This document shows positions 8,111 through 17,480 of a DNA stretch of 64,000 nt, piece by piece (position 1 is the first letter of the stretch; each line of letters opens with the position of its first letter). Below the pieces are notes generated by a model. It saw only the letters and a program-made list of their open reading frames with translations. It had not been told where the DNA came from and made no database searches. This DNA comes from Trileptium ribeirensis (Eukaryota > Nematoda > Enoplea > Enoplida > Thoracostomopsidae): assembly GCA_030248225.1 (NCBI GenBank), contig JASANE010020473.1, positions 1 through 64,000 of the forward strand. Reading direction: 5' to 3'. Both the position numbers and the translations under genes were made by a program.

Positions 8111-10489
8111 CCCAGAGTACCAGGAGATATCTCAACGCCAGCTGACTGGGAAAAATACCCCGGAGCTGAAGCTTATCGTACCAATGTCCAAAGATGGCTT
8201 GCCACTATTAGAGAAAATGCATACCGTTCAATGCAAGCCGCCCGTGAATACCGTAAGCAGTATTATAACCGGAAAACTAAAATTCCTCCATATAAAGTTG
8301 GAGATGAAGTGTGGGTATATCGATACCACACAACCCCTGGTTTATCACGTAAACTTGAACAAAGATGGTGCGGACCGTATCAAATATTAAAGGTCATACC
8401 GCCATGTCTCCAAATACGCCTTACCGCGCAAAGTCATGCGAAAAGGCATCTTGTGCATTTTAATCGTACTAAACCCTGTTATCGCCCACTGCGTACTTTT
8501 CCAGGTATGGAAGATCTTTTACAGGAAGTACCTGATGAACATTTGCAAACCCCATTGGAATATCCTACGGAAACGATCAACGCCGATCGTCTGTTTATCC
8601 GCGAAGTTCAAGCCGCGGACCCTGAATCAATCGCTGAAATGCGACAATCATTTGCTCCTGAATATTCCCGCGAACAAGCGGATGAAACCGAACCTGCGGA
8701 TGACGCTGAGCCCGCAGCGAATTTAACCCAAGCACAAGCTGATATTCACTTAGCCGCCATGGATACTAATATACCTAACCGATTACCTATTGTTGATCCA
8801 AACCGGACGCCTCAATATGATTGGCCCGGAATTTCCCAAGAACTTATTACTCAAAACGCATCTCAATTACCTTATTTGCCAGATAATTATACTGGTCCTC
8901 TGCCTGAATATGGCGAACATACAGTACCTATAACGCGGAAAGAATACCGCCGAACTGATGAATTATTATCACCTAATTTCGAAGGATTCGATGAGTTTAG
9001 AAACCCGATCCTTGCGCCTCAAGCCACTTTGCCCGCTGAGGAGGAACAATACCCTCACCGGAAGACTCCGTATTTATTACCCGCTGAGGAGGAACAATAC
9101 CCTCACCGGAAGACTCCGTATTTATTACCCGCTGAGGAGGAACAATACCCTCACCGGAAGACTCCATATTCGTTACCCGCTGAGGACGAACAATTCCCTC
9201 ACCGGACGCCCCCGTATTCAACTAGCCCGTATAACCGCTGCGATTTAGAATTAGCTGCCACTTGGGCACCAGAGCCCGATTACCCCGCTGGCTTATGCCC
9301 CGAACAGATTATGGATACAGCTGAACCGAGTGAGCCATTACCTATGGCCACTACTACAATGCGAGGAAGTACCGCATTTGTTACTAATACTGAACAGGAA
9401 GCCCCTGTATCAGCGCTACCCCAATATAAGTTTCGTGAAGAACCTATACAGCCTAGGCCTTTTCCTGGAATACCAGAAGGCGAACCAATACCCCGATATC
9501 GTGCACCTTCCCCTGATGATTCCCTATACCAGAATTACTCTAATAACGCTTCAATGGATTCTGAACCAAATGTACCTGCTAATCAACCCCGCTCATTTAG
9601 TCGATTGCTCTCACCGGATGACTTATCTCCCGTGAGGCCTACACCATCCTCCCCACCAGTCAGAGATGATCACGTTGGACCTTACCATCTTCGATCTCGA
9701 AACACACAAGTCGAACCACCTCCTAAACCACCGAGACAATCAGAAACAGTACACCCAAGAGATCCTTACACACCAGAAACAGCATTTATGGGAAGACATA
9801 CTAGGAGAAAGATAGCTGAAGAAGTCGTACGAGACTTCTTAGCTGAGGAAGAGGAACGAAGGCGTATAGCAGTAGAACGAACTGAGAGTAGTTCTCAAAC
9901 TGCAACCGAATTATTAGGACACTTTGCAGGAAGCACAACACCAATACCAGGAACAGCCCACTCATTATATGAACAAGTACGACCACTCTTGGAGGAGACA
10001 ATCACTAAAACCCGCCGAGGTCGACCTCGAAAGCAAGCAGTAGTAATAGAAAGTGCATCAGAAGAATCAGAAACAGAGTTAAACAGAATCACACAAGGAA
10101 TAGCACGAGTACTCAGTGATGACGAACCTACCCCAACCGCTTCGCCGCAACGCAGCCATACGCGCAGGCAAGAACCTGCATCGCAACGAGTCACATATGC
10201 AAACCTGCGCACTATTCATAATGTTAAGCAAGTAATCGCAAGTACTGCCGCACTTAGGCATACGCAAACCGCAACTAATGTCACTTGGACCAGAGCTGGA
10301 TCGTCAATGTTACCGAAAATGGGAACTAAAGCTTATAGTTTATGTAAACCGATTAAGTCGCAGAGAGATAATGTCAGTCAGGAATACCCAGTACCCATAA
10401 CTAGAAGAAGTGAACCTGTCCAAAGACAGGATATACCAACTAACCGCCGTGAAATGCCGTACAGACAAGCCCACGAACGCCGTTGGTAA
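8111..10489 (+). CDS. pol: Integrase C-terminus with GPY/F module fused to a long Pro/Glu-rich extension
   Basis: After the TAG at 8,108-8,110 the frame is open for almost 2.4 kb. The first 130 residues are the integrase tail: the basic MQAAREYRKQYYNRKTK helix, the VGDEVWVYR strand and the GPY/F module (RWCGPYQILKVIP). The rest, over 600 residues, is unlike usual integrase tails: acidic and proline-rich, with four copies of a 16-residue unit beginning PAEEEQYPHRKTPY, later a basic/acidic helical part (RRKIAEEVVRDFLAEEEERRR) and an Arg-rich end. No chromodomain is seen. The frame closes with TAA at 10,487-10,489, but stays open afterwards in the same frame. The extension's role is unknown. Confidence 0.8.
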   Translation, partial: PRVPGDISTPADWEKYPGAEAYRTNVQRWLATIRENAYRSMQAAREYRKQYYNRKTKIPPYKVGDEVWVYRYHTTPGLSRKLEQRWCGPYQILKVIPPCLQIRLTAQSHAKRHLVHFNRTKPCYRPLRTFPGMEDLLQEVPDEHLQTPLEYPTETINADRLFIREVQAADPESIAEMRQSFAPEYSREQADETEPADDAEPAANLTQAQADIHLAAMDTNIPNRLPIVDPNRTPQYDWPGISQELITQNASQLPYLPDNYTGPLPEYGEHTVPITRKEYRRTDELLSPNFEGFDEFRNPILAPQATLPAEEEQYPHRKTPYLLPAEEEQYPHRKTPYLLPAEEEQYPHRKTPYSLPAEDEQFPHRTPPYSTSPYNRCDLELAATWAPEPDYPAGLCPEQIMDTAEPSEPLPMATTTMRGSTAFVTNTEQEAPVSALPQYKFREEPIQPRPFPGIPEGEPIPRYRAPSPDDSLYQNYSNNASMDSEPNVPANQPRSFSRLLSPDDLSPVRPTPSSPPVRDDHVGPYHLRSRNTQVEPPPKPPRQSETVHPRDPYTPETAFMGRHTRRKIAEEVVRDFLAEEEERRRIAVERTESSSQTATELLGHFAGSTTPIPGTAHSLYEQVRPLLEETITKTRRGRPRKQAVVIESASEESETELNRITQGIARVLSDDEPTPTASPQRSHTRRQEPASQRVTYANLRTIHNVKQVIASTAALRHTQTATNVTWTRAGSSMLPKMGTKAYSLCKPIKSQRDNVSQEYPVPITRRSEPVQRQDIPTNRREMPYRQAHERRW
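9032..9223 (+). repeat. Four 48 bp in-frame tandem repeats
   Basis: Units begin at 9,032, 9,080, 9,128 and 9,176. The first three are almost identical at the nucleotide level; the fourth has diverged (GAGGAC for GAGGAG, ATTCCC for ATACCC). Each encodes 16 residues (PAEEEQYPHRKTPYLL) in the extension behind integrase. Confidence 0.95.
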
Positions 10490-10791
10490 CCACCCGATAC
10501 AATTCCGACCGCGGAAGCCTTCCGTAGAACAACCCAACGACCCAACGAAGACCAAACTTTCCCTGTCCGACCACCGACACGAGTCGATCCTTCCAGTAGA
10601 CAAGTAGGTAGCCGAACAATGTATTCACCTTATTTAGATTTTATGGATCAACCAGGTGCCGAACATATCATTCGACACCACCCAGAAAGAATTCCGAACT
10701 ACCCATATGGACGTAGACCACTACGCCCTGAAGATTTTGGACTTCAAACCGTGCAAACACCGCGACCACCGCCCCGTCGAGGACGACAATA
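10490..10791 (+). CDS. Continuation of the Pro-rich extension past one stop codon
   Basis: In the same frame as the upstream extension, the sequence stays open for about 100 codons after the TAA, up to TAG at 10,789-10,791. The product is Pro/Arg-rich (RPPTRVDPSSRQVGSRT, RPPPRRGRQ), in keeping with the composition upstream. This suggests that the TAA at 10,487 is a point mutation or a readthrough site in a longer polyprotein. The 130 bp after it contain stops in the relevant frame before the NADAR frame opens. Confidence 0.55.
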
Positions 10792-10925
10792 GCCGTCCTG
10801 ACCGTGCAGAAATAACACTAACTCCGTTACCAACCTCGAGCTCCGACCCAAAATCGCCCTGAAGAACCGTCGGTAATGACGAAGTATTTAAATTCTAGAT
10901 GAATTACCTCAAAGGACCGAAGTGA

Positions 10926-12068
10926 TACGCTGATGTCAACAAATCGCGTGAAACTTCCGTTTCCGTGCCGTATTATTTCATCGACTATTCGAAGCCGATC
11001 GAAATCTTTCTTTCTACAGGCACTCGATGGCCCATGCTGTCGAACATGGCCGCCCTCGACCAAACGATTCAACATTATCCTATCGAATACAACTCCACAG
11101 AACAAGGATATCAATTACTCGTTACCTACCTTTTCAACGAGGATCAAGCCCGTCAAGATATCAAAGATCTTCGATTGGGAGCTCGAGATGTCAAATCCAT
11201 TGCCCGGAGAAATAAACAACAAATTTTGGACGAGGTAAATACCCAACTTCTCCGCCCCGTCCTGCCTCATCTAATGCGAACCGTATTATTGCCTAAGTTC
11301 GACTTGCCCACCTTAAAACACATACTACTATCCACCGGAGAAGCCCAGCTTCTGGAAGCTAATCCTTGTGATAGCTTCTGGGGCATAGGCGTTGGACCTC
11401 GGGATTTTAAAATGGGCCGCCGCCCAAGAAATTGTCACAATGTGATGGGACGATTATTACAAGAAATTCGTACCTTCCATAAAAATGGAATCGTCTCATG
11501 GCCCACCACTATGATTCTCGGCGATGCTACCGCCGCCTCGTTGTTAAAACTTAATGAAAGACCAGATTATTTCGTGCATAGTTGGCCAAAAGCAACTATG
11601 GAATTTCTAATCCGAATGGCTGTTTGTTTGGCAACCCCACAAACTCAAGCTATTGTTATAATAGGCGGATATTTATCTGCCTTGCGAAAGAAAGCATGGG
11701 AAAAGCACCCGTTAGACTCTCCTCGCCATGTTGTACGGCGACTGAGACATTATCTATGTGCCTTTGACTATTTGCTAGCAGATTCTGCTACCGCTATCGT
11801 TATGCCACCGTCACCCTATTGGAATTTTGTATCGGATATGTCCGCTTGGTCGACTGAATTTCAGGAGGCCTACGCCGAATTTCAACAAAGTAAGCCCCAC
11901 ATGCTGCGTAAAGTTAGAATGCCGTCGTTTTCTTTGGAATTGCAGTCACCCAACACATGGGAATGTACTAAGAGTAATGCAAATGAAAATTGGGAACCAG
12001 TCATTAATGAGCATTTTGCTGGCGATTTGAGCCGTTGGTTAGAAGATCAGTTACAGAGAATATACTAA
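10926..12068 (+). CDS. NADAR-domain protein (YbiA-like ADP-ribose glycosidase family) with possible SGNH-like C-terminal half
   Basis: The frame opens after TGA 10,923-10,925 and runs to TAA. Numbering residues from the GTG at 10,965, the N-terminal half shows the NADAR signature in order: WPMLSNM (22-28), STEQGYQ (44-50, with the conserved Glu), ARDVKSIARR (73-82), LLSTGEAQLLEANPCDSFWG (121-140, with the Asp-x-x-Trp-Gly core), IGVG, and CHNVMGRLLQEIR (157-169). NADAR proteins cleave N-glycosidic bonds in riboflavin intermediates (YbiA) or remove ADP-ribose from guanine; that is family knowledge. The C-terminal half (176-367) has LGDATAASLL near its start and a beta strand ending IIGG around 230-235, resembling blocks of SGNH hydrolases but with Ala for the nucleophilic Ser; this is weak inference. 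Part of the element's reading direction, last gene before the non-coding end. No frame break inside. Confidence 0.85.
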   Translation, partial: YADVNKSRETSVSVPYYFIDYSKPIEIFLSTGTRWPMLSNMAALDQTIQHYPIEYNSTEQGYQLLVTYLFNEDQARQDIKDLRLGARDVKSIARRNKQQILDEVNTQLLRPVLPHLMRTVLLPKFDLPTLKHILLSTGEAQLLEANPCDSFWGIGVGPRDFKMGRRPRNCHNVMGRLLQEIRTFHKNGIVSWPTTMILGDATAASLLKLNERPDYFVHSWPKATMEFLIRMAVCLATPQTQAIVIIGGYLSALRKKAWEKHPLDSPRHVVRRLRHYLCAFDYLLADSATAIVMPPSPYWNFVSDMSAWSTEFQEAYAEFQQSKPHMLRKVRMPSFSLELQSPNTWECTKSNANENWEPVINEHFAGDLSRWLEDQLQRIY

Positions 12069-13964
12069 ATTTGTTAGAATACGGATTAGAATTTTGGAAA
12101 AGGAACGTCGAAGTAAATCAAAATAGCCTGTTCACTACTACTTGGGATAACACTTATGTTTATTGGAAAGAGAATTGTATCGCATCGATGTATGAATGTA
12201 TTGTATCGGTATGGATATATTGTTATGTGTTTGATATCATGTGTACTCATGTACAGGTCACAGTTAAAGGAAATCGGATACCCTAAAATTGGTGCAAGAA
12301 CTCAGAATAGCGAGGATGTAAGAAAGATGATACCAAGTCAAGATTTTGGTAATTTTCAGGCTTAGGGTATAAGGACTAGCAAGTTTTCGCAGCATTACCG
12401 ATATATTTACTTCTTCAGTATCGATTGGACTCTTGACAACAGGGTCCCTAAAATCCTAATCCCAGTGGAACCCTCTCTCCCCTAACCCCTCTGAAGTTAC
12501 TTCTAGCCAGTTTTTCCCCAAAATTAGTCTAAAACTAGCCTTAATACTGCTTGTGAGAGCATCTTTGCACAGTAAAAGCTCTTATCAGTAACCATTGTAA
12601 ACTTAATAATTTGAGCTTTTACCACCTCAATTGACAAAAAGGACTCTTTACGCCGGAATCGACGCTGCGTGTCCGCGATCGAAATGGATGAACATATGGT
12701 AGGTAATTTTTGTACGGGTCCCTTCCCAAGAACCCTGTTTAACCCTGAAGAAAAGGCACAGAAAACATCTTAGGAAACGCCAAAGAAAGTGCGAGAAAAG
12801 AACCGTCCGAAAGAGGATGTCGTCCTCTCTACAATTAAAACGTTATGTCCCTTAACCCATTATAAAAGGAACCTGAATTTTGGTTCCCAACAACACTTAT
12901 CGTCCCGAATAAAATCACGAAAACAGTCCTGAAAGAGTAACAAAATTGTCAACACTCGTAAAAGTTCTACTTCAGCTACTGATATTTTAGAAGTATAGCA
13001 AGAGTATTCATCACCAACCGTGGTAAACTTGATAAGTTGAGTTTCCACCACCTTCGAAGAAAGTCACGACAAGTTACTGTGATACTTGTCATAATATTAC
13101 TGTTTGTGATATATTTATATGTCCGGTAATGTAGTGACTTGCAATTAGTAACCAGAATCAAACGTTTGATATCGAAATTTATGAGGGATCGAAGCAGCGA
13201 CGATCCTGTTCAGAACACACCCAAAGCACCCCCAGAATAATATTCCAACCCCACGTATTAAGTCAAATAATTTCCCTTTAAAAATTAAGAGAAGGTCATA
13301 AAGACCGTTTAGGATTTCGTTGGAAATTCTATAGGAAACCCGAGGAACTTTCACAAAACCAGCAAATTGTACCAAAGAAAATCCCAAAATAAACCACATA
13401 TCGAAACGGACCAAATAAAATAGAATAAACCAACGCCCGTAAAAATAATATTAATCGAGAACGACAATTTTAAAATAGCCAGCGGTCACAAATGAAACCC
13501 AATCGCTGGCCGAAAAGCTGGATATATAAACCCCCAAGGAAATTTAATTACTGATTGTACCATATATTTATTAATGGATTACTTTTATTTATTTGTGCTT
13601 GTACATATGTCGCTCTTAGCGACAGTGGAGGCAAGTGCGAATGGCAAATTTTTGTAGGGCCCATGACTCCAGCGAGCCCGATCTTACCAAGAAAAAAATG
13701 GGGGATCGTAAAGCCCCTAGCGCCGAACAATTGGGTGTAAAGAAACACCCGTTGAAACCAGCGAAAACCGCAGGATAGAAGAATTGACTGCGAAGGCACA
13801 AGCAACAAACTAAAACATTCAAAATAAAACTCAAAATTCCCGACAAAAAACTACCCTTAGAACCCGTACTTAATCTTCCCACCCCAAGTAAAAAGTCAAA
13901 TAATTTTACCTTAAAAAATTAAGAGATGTAACAGATCATTACGGATCGTTACGAGGTGGATAAT
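12069..13964 (+). other. Non-coding 3' region of the retroelement with diverged internal repeats
   Basis: No convincing coding sequence. Several segments recur: the block around 12,590-12,640 (TAAACTTAATAATTTGAG, then TTACCACCT) recurs at 13,020-13,055, and the block at 13,255-13,290 (AAGTCAAATAATTT, then AAATTAAGAGA) recurs at 13,890-13,927. A TATA-like GGATATATAAACC lies at about 13,518. A 61-codon frame at 13,555-13,740 with a hydrophobic start is judged fortuitous. Confidence 0.6.
13689..13705 (+). promoter_or_regulatory. Candidate polypurine tract
   Basis: AAGAAAAAAATGGGGGA is an A-run followed by a G-run, like retroviral polypurine tracts that prime plus-strand DNA next to the 3' LTR. 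It is not followed by the TG that normally opens an LTR, so the assignment is tentative. Confidence 0.3.
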
Positions 13965-14307
13965 CCTGACCACAGCCTAATGGCAAACTTTTAGCGAAAA
14001 CCCATAATCTTGACCACATGACAATGGTCAACATTTACGAAAATTCTGACCACACCCCAATGGTCAACATTTCTGTGAACACAAATAATTCTGACCACAC
14101 CCCAATGGTCAACATTTTTTCGAACAAAAATAAATCTGACCACAGTGCAATGGTCAACATTTTCCGAACACAAAAAATCCTGTCCACAGTATAATGGACA
14201 ACATTTTTCGACTACCAAAAATCATGTCCATAGTGTAATGGTCAACATTTAGTCAAGTTCCCCAATAATCATGACCACATGTATAGTGGCCAACTTTTCC
14301 GAATTCC
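13965..14307 (+). repeat. Eight-copy tandem repeat of about 45 bp
   Basis: The core CTGACCACA-(5-8 nt)-AATGGTCAAC-ATTT occurs at about 13,966, 14,012, 14,048, 14,093, 14,138, 14,182, 14,224 and 14,271, with spacers of variable A-rich sequence. Outer copies have diverged most. Its place upstream of the core promoter suggests a binding-site array, but no factor is recognised. Confidence 0.9.
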
Positions 14308-14925
14308 GTCACCAGTGCCTCCCCAACCTGAAACACCCGACGGGAATAGCCCAAAAGGGTACGGAACCCACCCTCGCCCTAAGATACGTACATTTATGTA
14401 AGCAGAATCAAGTAATCACAAGCAAATATATATTGAGTTCCCCTCTATAGCCCTGTTGTCATTTCGTGTATAAATTGCCTATCTGGCACAAACCTTGAAC
14501 CATTATATATAAGTAAACCAGTAATTGAAATAACTCGCGAGATTAATACAGCTATGTAAGCACATAATCATAGTAAATCAGAAATCATCGGATATATATG
14601 TAAGATGGAACTGAAACTCAAAGTATATACGTACGTAATCGAAACAACTTCAATAGCATGATATATATCTATATAAAGGTAAACGGAGTAATTAGATTGA
14701 AGGAGTCCCGCTATGTAACCGACTCGTATTTTCAGTATTCCGGCCTGCACCGCTGACATTGTTTCCGATCAAAATGGGTATCTTTATTGCTATTTCAGGG
14801 ATGGATACTTGTCAAGGAATCGTAACCGTATATATATAGATATTTGTATCCATCTGTTATAGTGCCCCGATGGCACGCCTTATATATATATTGGAATTTG
14901 TATGATTTTTCGATATTATCATTGG

Positions 14926-15270
14926 CCATAAAGGCATCATTGATATATGTAGTTGAATTACGTATCATCATCGTTCTTGCTAAACTTATGATGGCCATAA
15001 AGGCACGTTTTCTACGTATGTTACCGTGACCGTGTTGTTTAACTGTGTGCCGTGGAATCGATGTTGTTGTCTATACATGCTTTCAGGTACAAGTCTCGAC
15101 AAATTGATTAGGACCTAAATTGCTAACTAGTTATTGTACCATGTTCATACCGTTTATTGTTATTGTAGGAGGCCATAAAAGCGCCGCCATTGTTGTTATT
15201 GTATACCGTTTCATGCCAATATTGTGCTATAATTGTACCATTTCGTTGGGTCGAACAGGCCATAAAAGCG
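14926..15270 (+). repeat. Dispersed GGCCATAAA(A/G)GC motifs
   Basis: Four copies of GGCCATAAAGGCA/GGCCATAAAAGCGC occur near 14,925, 14,990, 15,171 and 15,261, and matching inverted copies occur in the other repeat near 45,238, 45,533 and 45,613. Conservation of the motif within otherwise drifting sequence suggests a protein-binding site. Confidence 0.6.
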
Positions 15271-15584
15271 CCCGCGTTTGACCATGACTTTATATGCTCT
15301 GTTTGTCATACCTTGTTGTATTTTTATAATTTTCAGGTTGGAAGTATGAGGGTAATGTAAATGGGATGTTTTTAGGAGAAAAGTCAGGAATTTTCACGCA
15401 TGCAGACTGGTGTTTGATAGGAGTAGAGCGTGCGTATGGCGAGCCCTTGCCATACTCGATTTGTAGGAATTTTAGGACGGTACGACTCCCCGCTGAACCC
15501 AGTATTTGTAGATACGTAGGAATTGCCCTGCCCCGAACGGTAGGACCTCGAAACGTGTTACAAATCTTCATAGGAACAGCTGGC

Positions 15585-15662
15585 CGTGACGGACACCCGT
15601 CACGACCGTCCTCACGAATGAGGACCACAAAAAGATGTGACTGTTCGCTCGAAAGCGAACAG
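15585..15662 (+). other. Cluster of three perfect hairpins
   Basis: Three consecutive perfect inverted repeats: CGTGACGG/CCGTCACG (15,585-15,604, loop ACAC), GTCCTCA/TGAGGAC (15,608-15,625, loop CGAA) and CTGTTCGCT/AGCGAACAG (15,641-15,662, loop CGAA). The inverted copy near 44,835-44,910 keeps hairpins at the same places although sequence differs. Confidence 0.8.
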
Positions 15663-17442
15663 TAATTGAGTAAATTTTCTGAAAAGTATAAGTGCAAACC
15701 GAGAGTATCAAGTTTCCCAGTGTTCAATGTTACCATTGTCACCGGATAATTCACTAAGATAAGACAAATTTTAAAACGAAAATTTATGAAATTTAGAAGT
15801 CGAAAATATCGGCTCCGGTCCATAACCCCGGAACCGTTGGGAATTTCAAAATTTTGTGTTTAACATTTCTTATAGGGAATTTCACGGTCTTTCGAATGAG
15901 ACGGGTTTCGTGGAGATCCGATCCGGATCCACGGACTTAGGGATGAATTAATGCAGACGTAAGCAGGTAGAAGACCGTTACCTAAGTAACTCGACGAATA
16001 TTTAATACAAAAATATATACGTAGCATCGTTGGAAACCCCAGACCCGAAACTTTAATTTAAGCCCACACCGGTCCCGCTGCGCCCACCTTTAGATACCCC
16101 ATATGAAGATTTCAGAAGTAACGCCCCGACAGGCGTGTCACCCCTCATTTTATTCCCCTTGTCAAGACTAACCCAAATATATATAAAACTCCCCAGAAAA
16201 GTGTACCCCGAACCCAGGGGAACCGTTTAAACACCCTACCCGGAGAAAAATTTGACATGGACCCTCCCCCAAGAGCTTATTTCCCCCTCCTGTAGACCGA
16301 ATACGGTCCTGTTACACGTCATTTTGCCCGGGCGGACCTACTGAGTCCGAATCCGAGACTTCCTGAGTGCTTTGACCATCTCTAAGGGGATGGCACCCTC
16401 CTTTTTGCCTTTTTGTCCTCGCCGTTCTTTTCTTTGTTTACTTAAGCCGCGTTTCTTCTTCTTTGAACGCCAAGCCCCAAACACAGCATCGGTATGTAGT
16501 ACTAAGTACATTAGCTTTATTTGAGTTCGTGCGTTTCTCCGTATGAACTGTTTCACTGTTTACACTGCTGTTTAACGTACCCAGCTTTTGATATTACAGT
16601 TATTCGATCGCTGCAGTCTCTTATCAGCTAAAAGCTGCCTGTGTCGATTAAGCACACATTAAAGTAATATTAATATTATATAAATTTTATAAGTTCAAAT
16701 ATAAAGCGTTACTAGCCCCGTGTATATTGGAGAACTTTGTTTACCTACGACCATCAGAAACTTCTCGACCATCTACTATGGAGAAAGAGAAGCGATGTGG
16801 AATTTAGTTTACTGCTGCAGTATTGTCGGCTTTGATAGAGGCTGTTATTAAATTAGTTTCTTTTATATGGGGATCACTATGATACTGTCCGAACCACAGA
16901 GTAGCAAAGTAAACAAGCTTGACCCCGGCAAGAATAAGCATTTTAATGTTAATTTAATACCAACAACTACACACGTGCCTATTATAGTAGTGCAAAAGCA
17001 GTATAGAATCTGGAGTTTTATGAATTTAATATTAGATTGCTGAGTTGTATTTGTCAGAGCACTGCTGCTTCAGTGAATAGCTGGGTCATCCGAGTCTTAT
17101 ATTAACTTAATTTCAACGTTTCGCATACAATAGTTTATATGGATTTCATATGAAAGTTGGAATTTCTTTTATGATTGCCGCTTTGTAGGGAAGTTTCTGG
17201 AAACTTGTTGTAAATTTATTTACGGCTTAATATAAACTTAATATTGAGAAAGTCGTAAATCATAGAAATCAAACAAGATTCCATAATAAAAGCGGCCCAA
17301 AATTGCCGAAAATATGATCAGAATGCGGCCGATAAGAACATTTACTTAGTTGAATAAGCTTAGATCAGAAAATCGACCAAAAGTGCTGAATAAGCACTTT
17401 ATCGGTCACCAAATTTAAAATTTCAAAAATTCAAACTCGGAG

Positions 17443-17480
17443 TATAAAAGCAGAACCGCATAAACAAAACATCGTTCAGT
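17443..17480 (+). promoter_or_regulatory. Core promoter of the LTR-like repeat (TATA and initiator)
   Basis: TATAAAAG at 17,443-17,450 is followed about 30 bp later by TCAGT (17,476-17,480), the arthropod initiator. The transcribed side (GCGCAGAGTTCGGTCG, GCAGACCGGCTCT) is the best conserved part of the two long repeats; the inverted copy has the matching TCAGT near 43,223-43,227. This would mark the U3/R boundary and start of element transcription. Confidence 0.6.

Noticed and set aside
13555..13740. 61-codon frame with hydrophobic N-terminus
   Set aside because: Short, in non-coding repeat-rich DNA, overlaps the polypurine-like run, no family resemblance.
14926..15270. Regularly spaced GGCCATAAA motifs as a CRISPR-like array
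   Set aside because: Eukaryotic context, spacing irregular, repeat too short.
15290..15823. 177-codon minus-strand frame in the long repeat
   Set aside because: Arises from the hairpin-rich segment; the opposite strand is open too, and the inverted copy does not preserve it.
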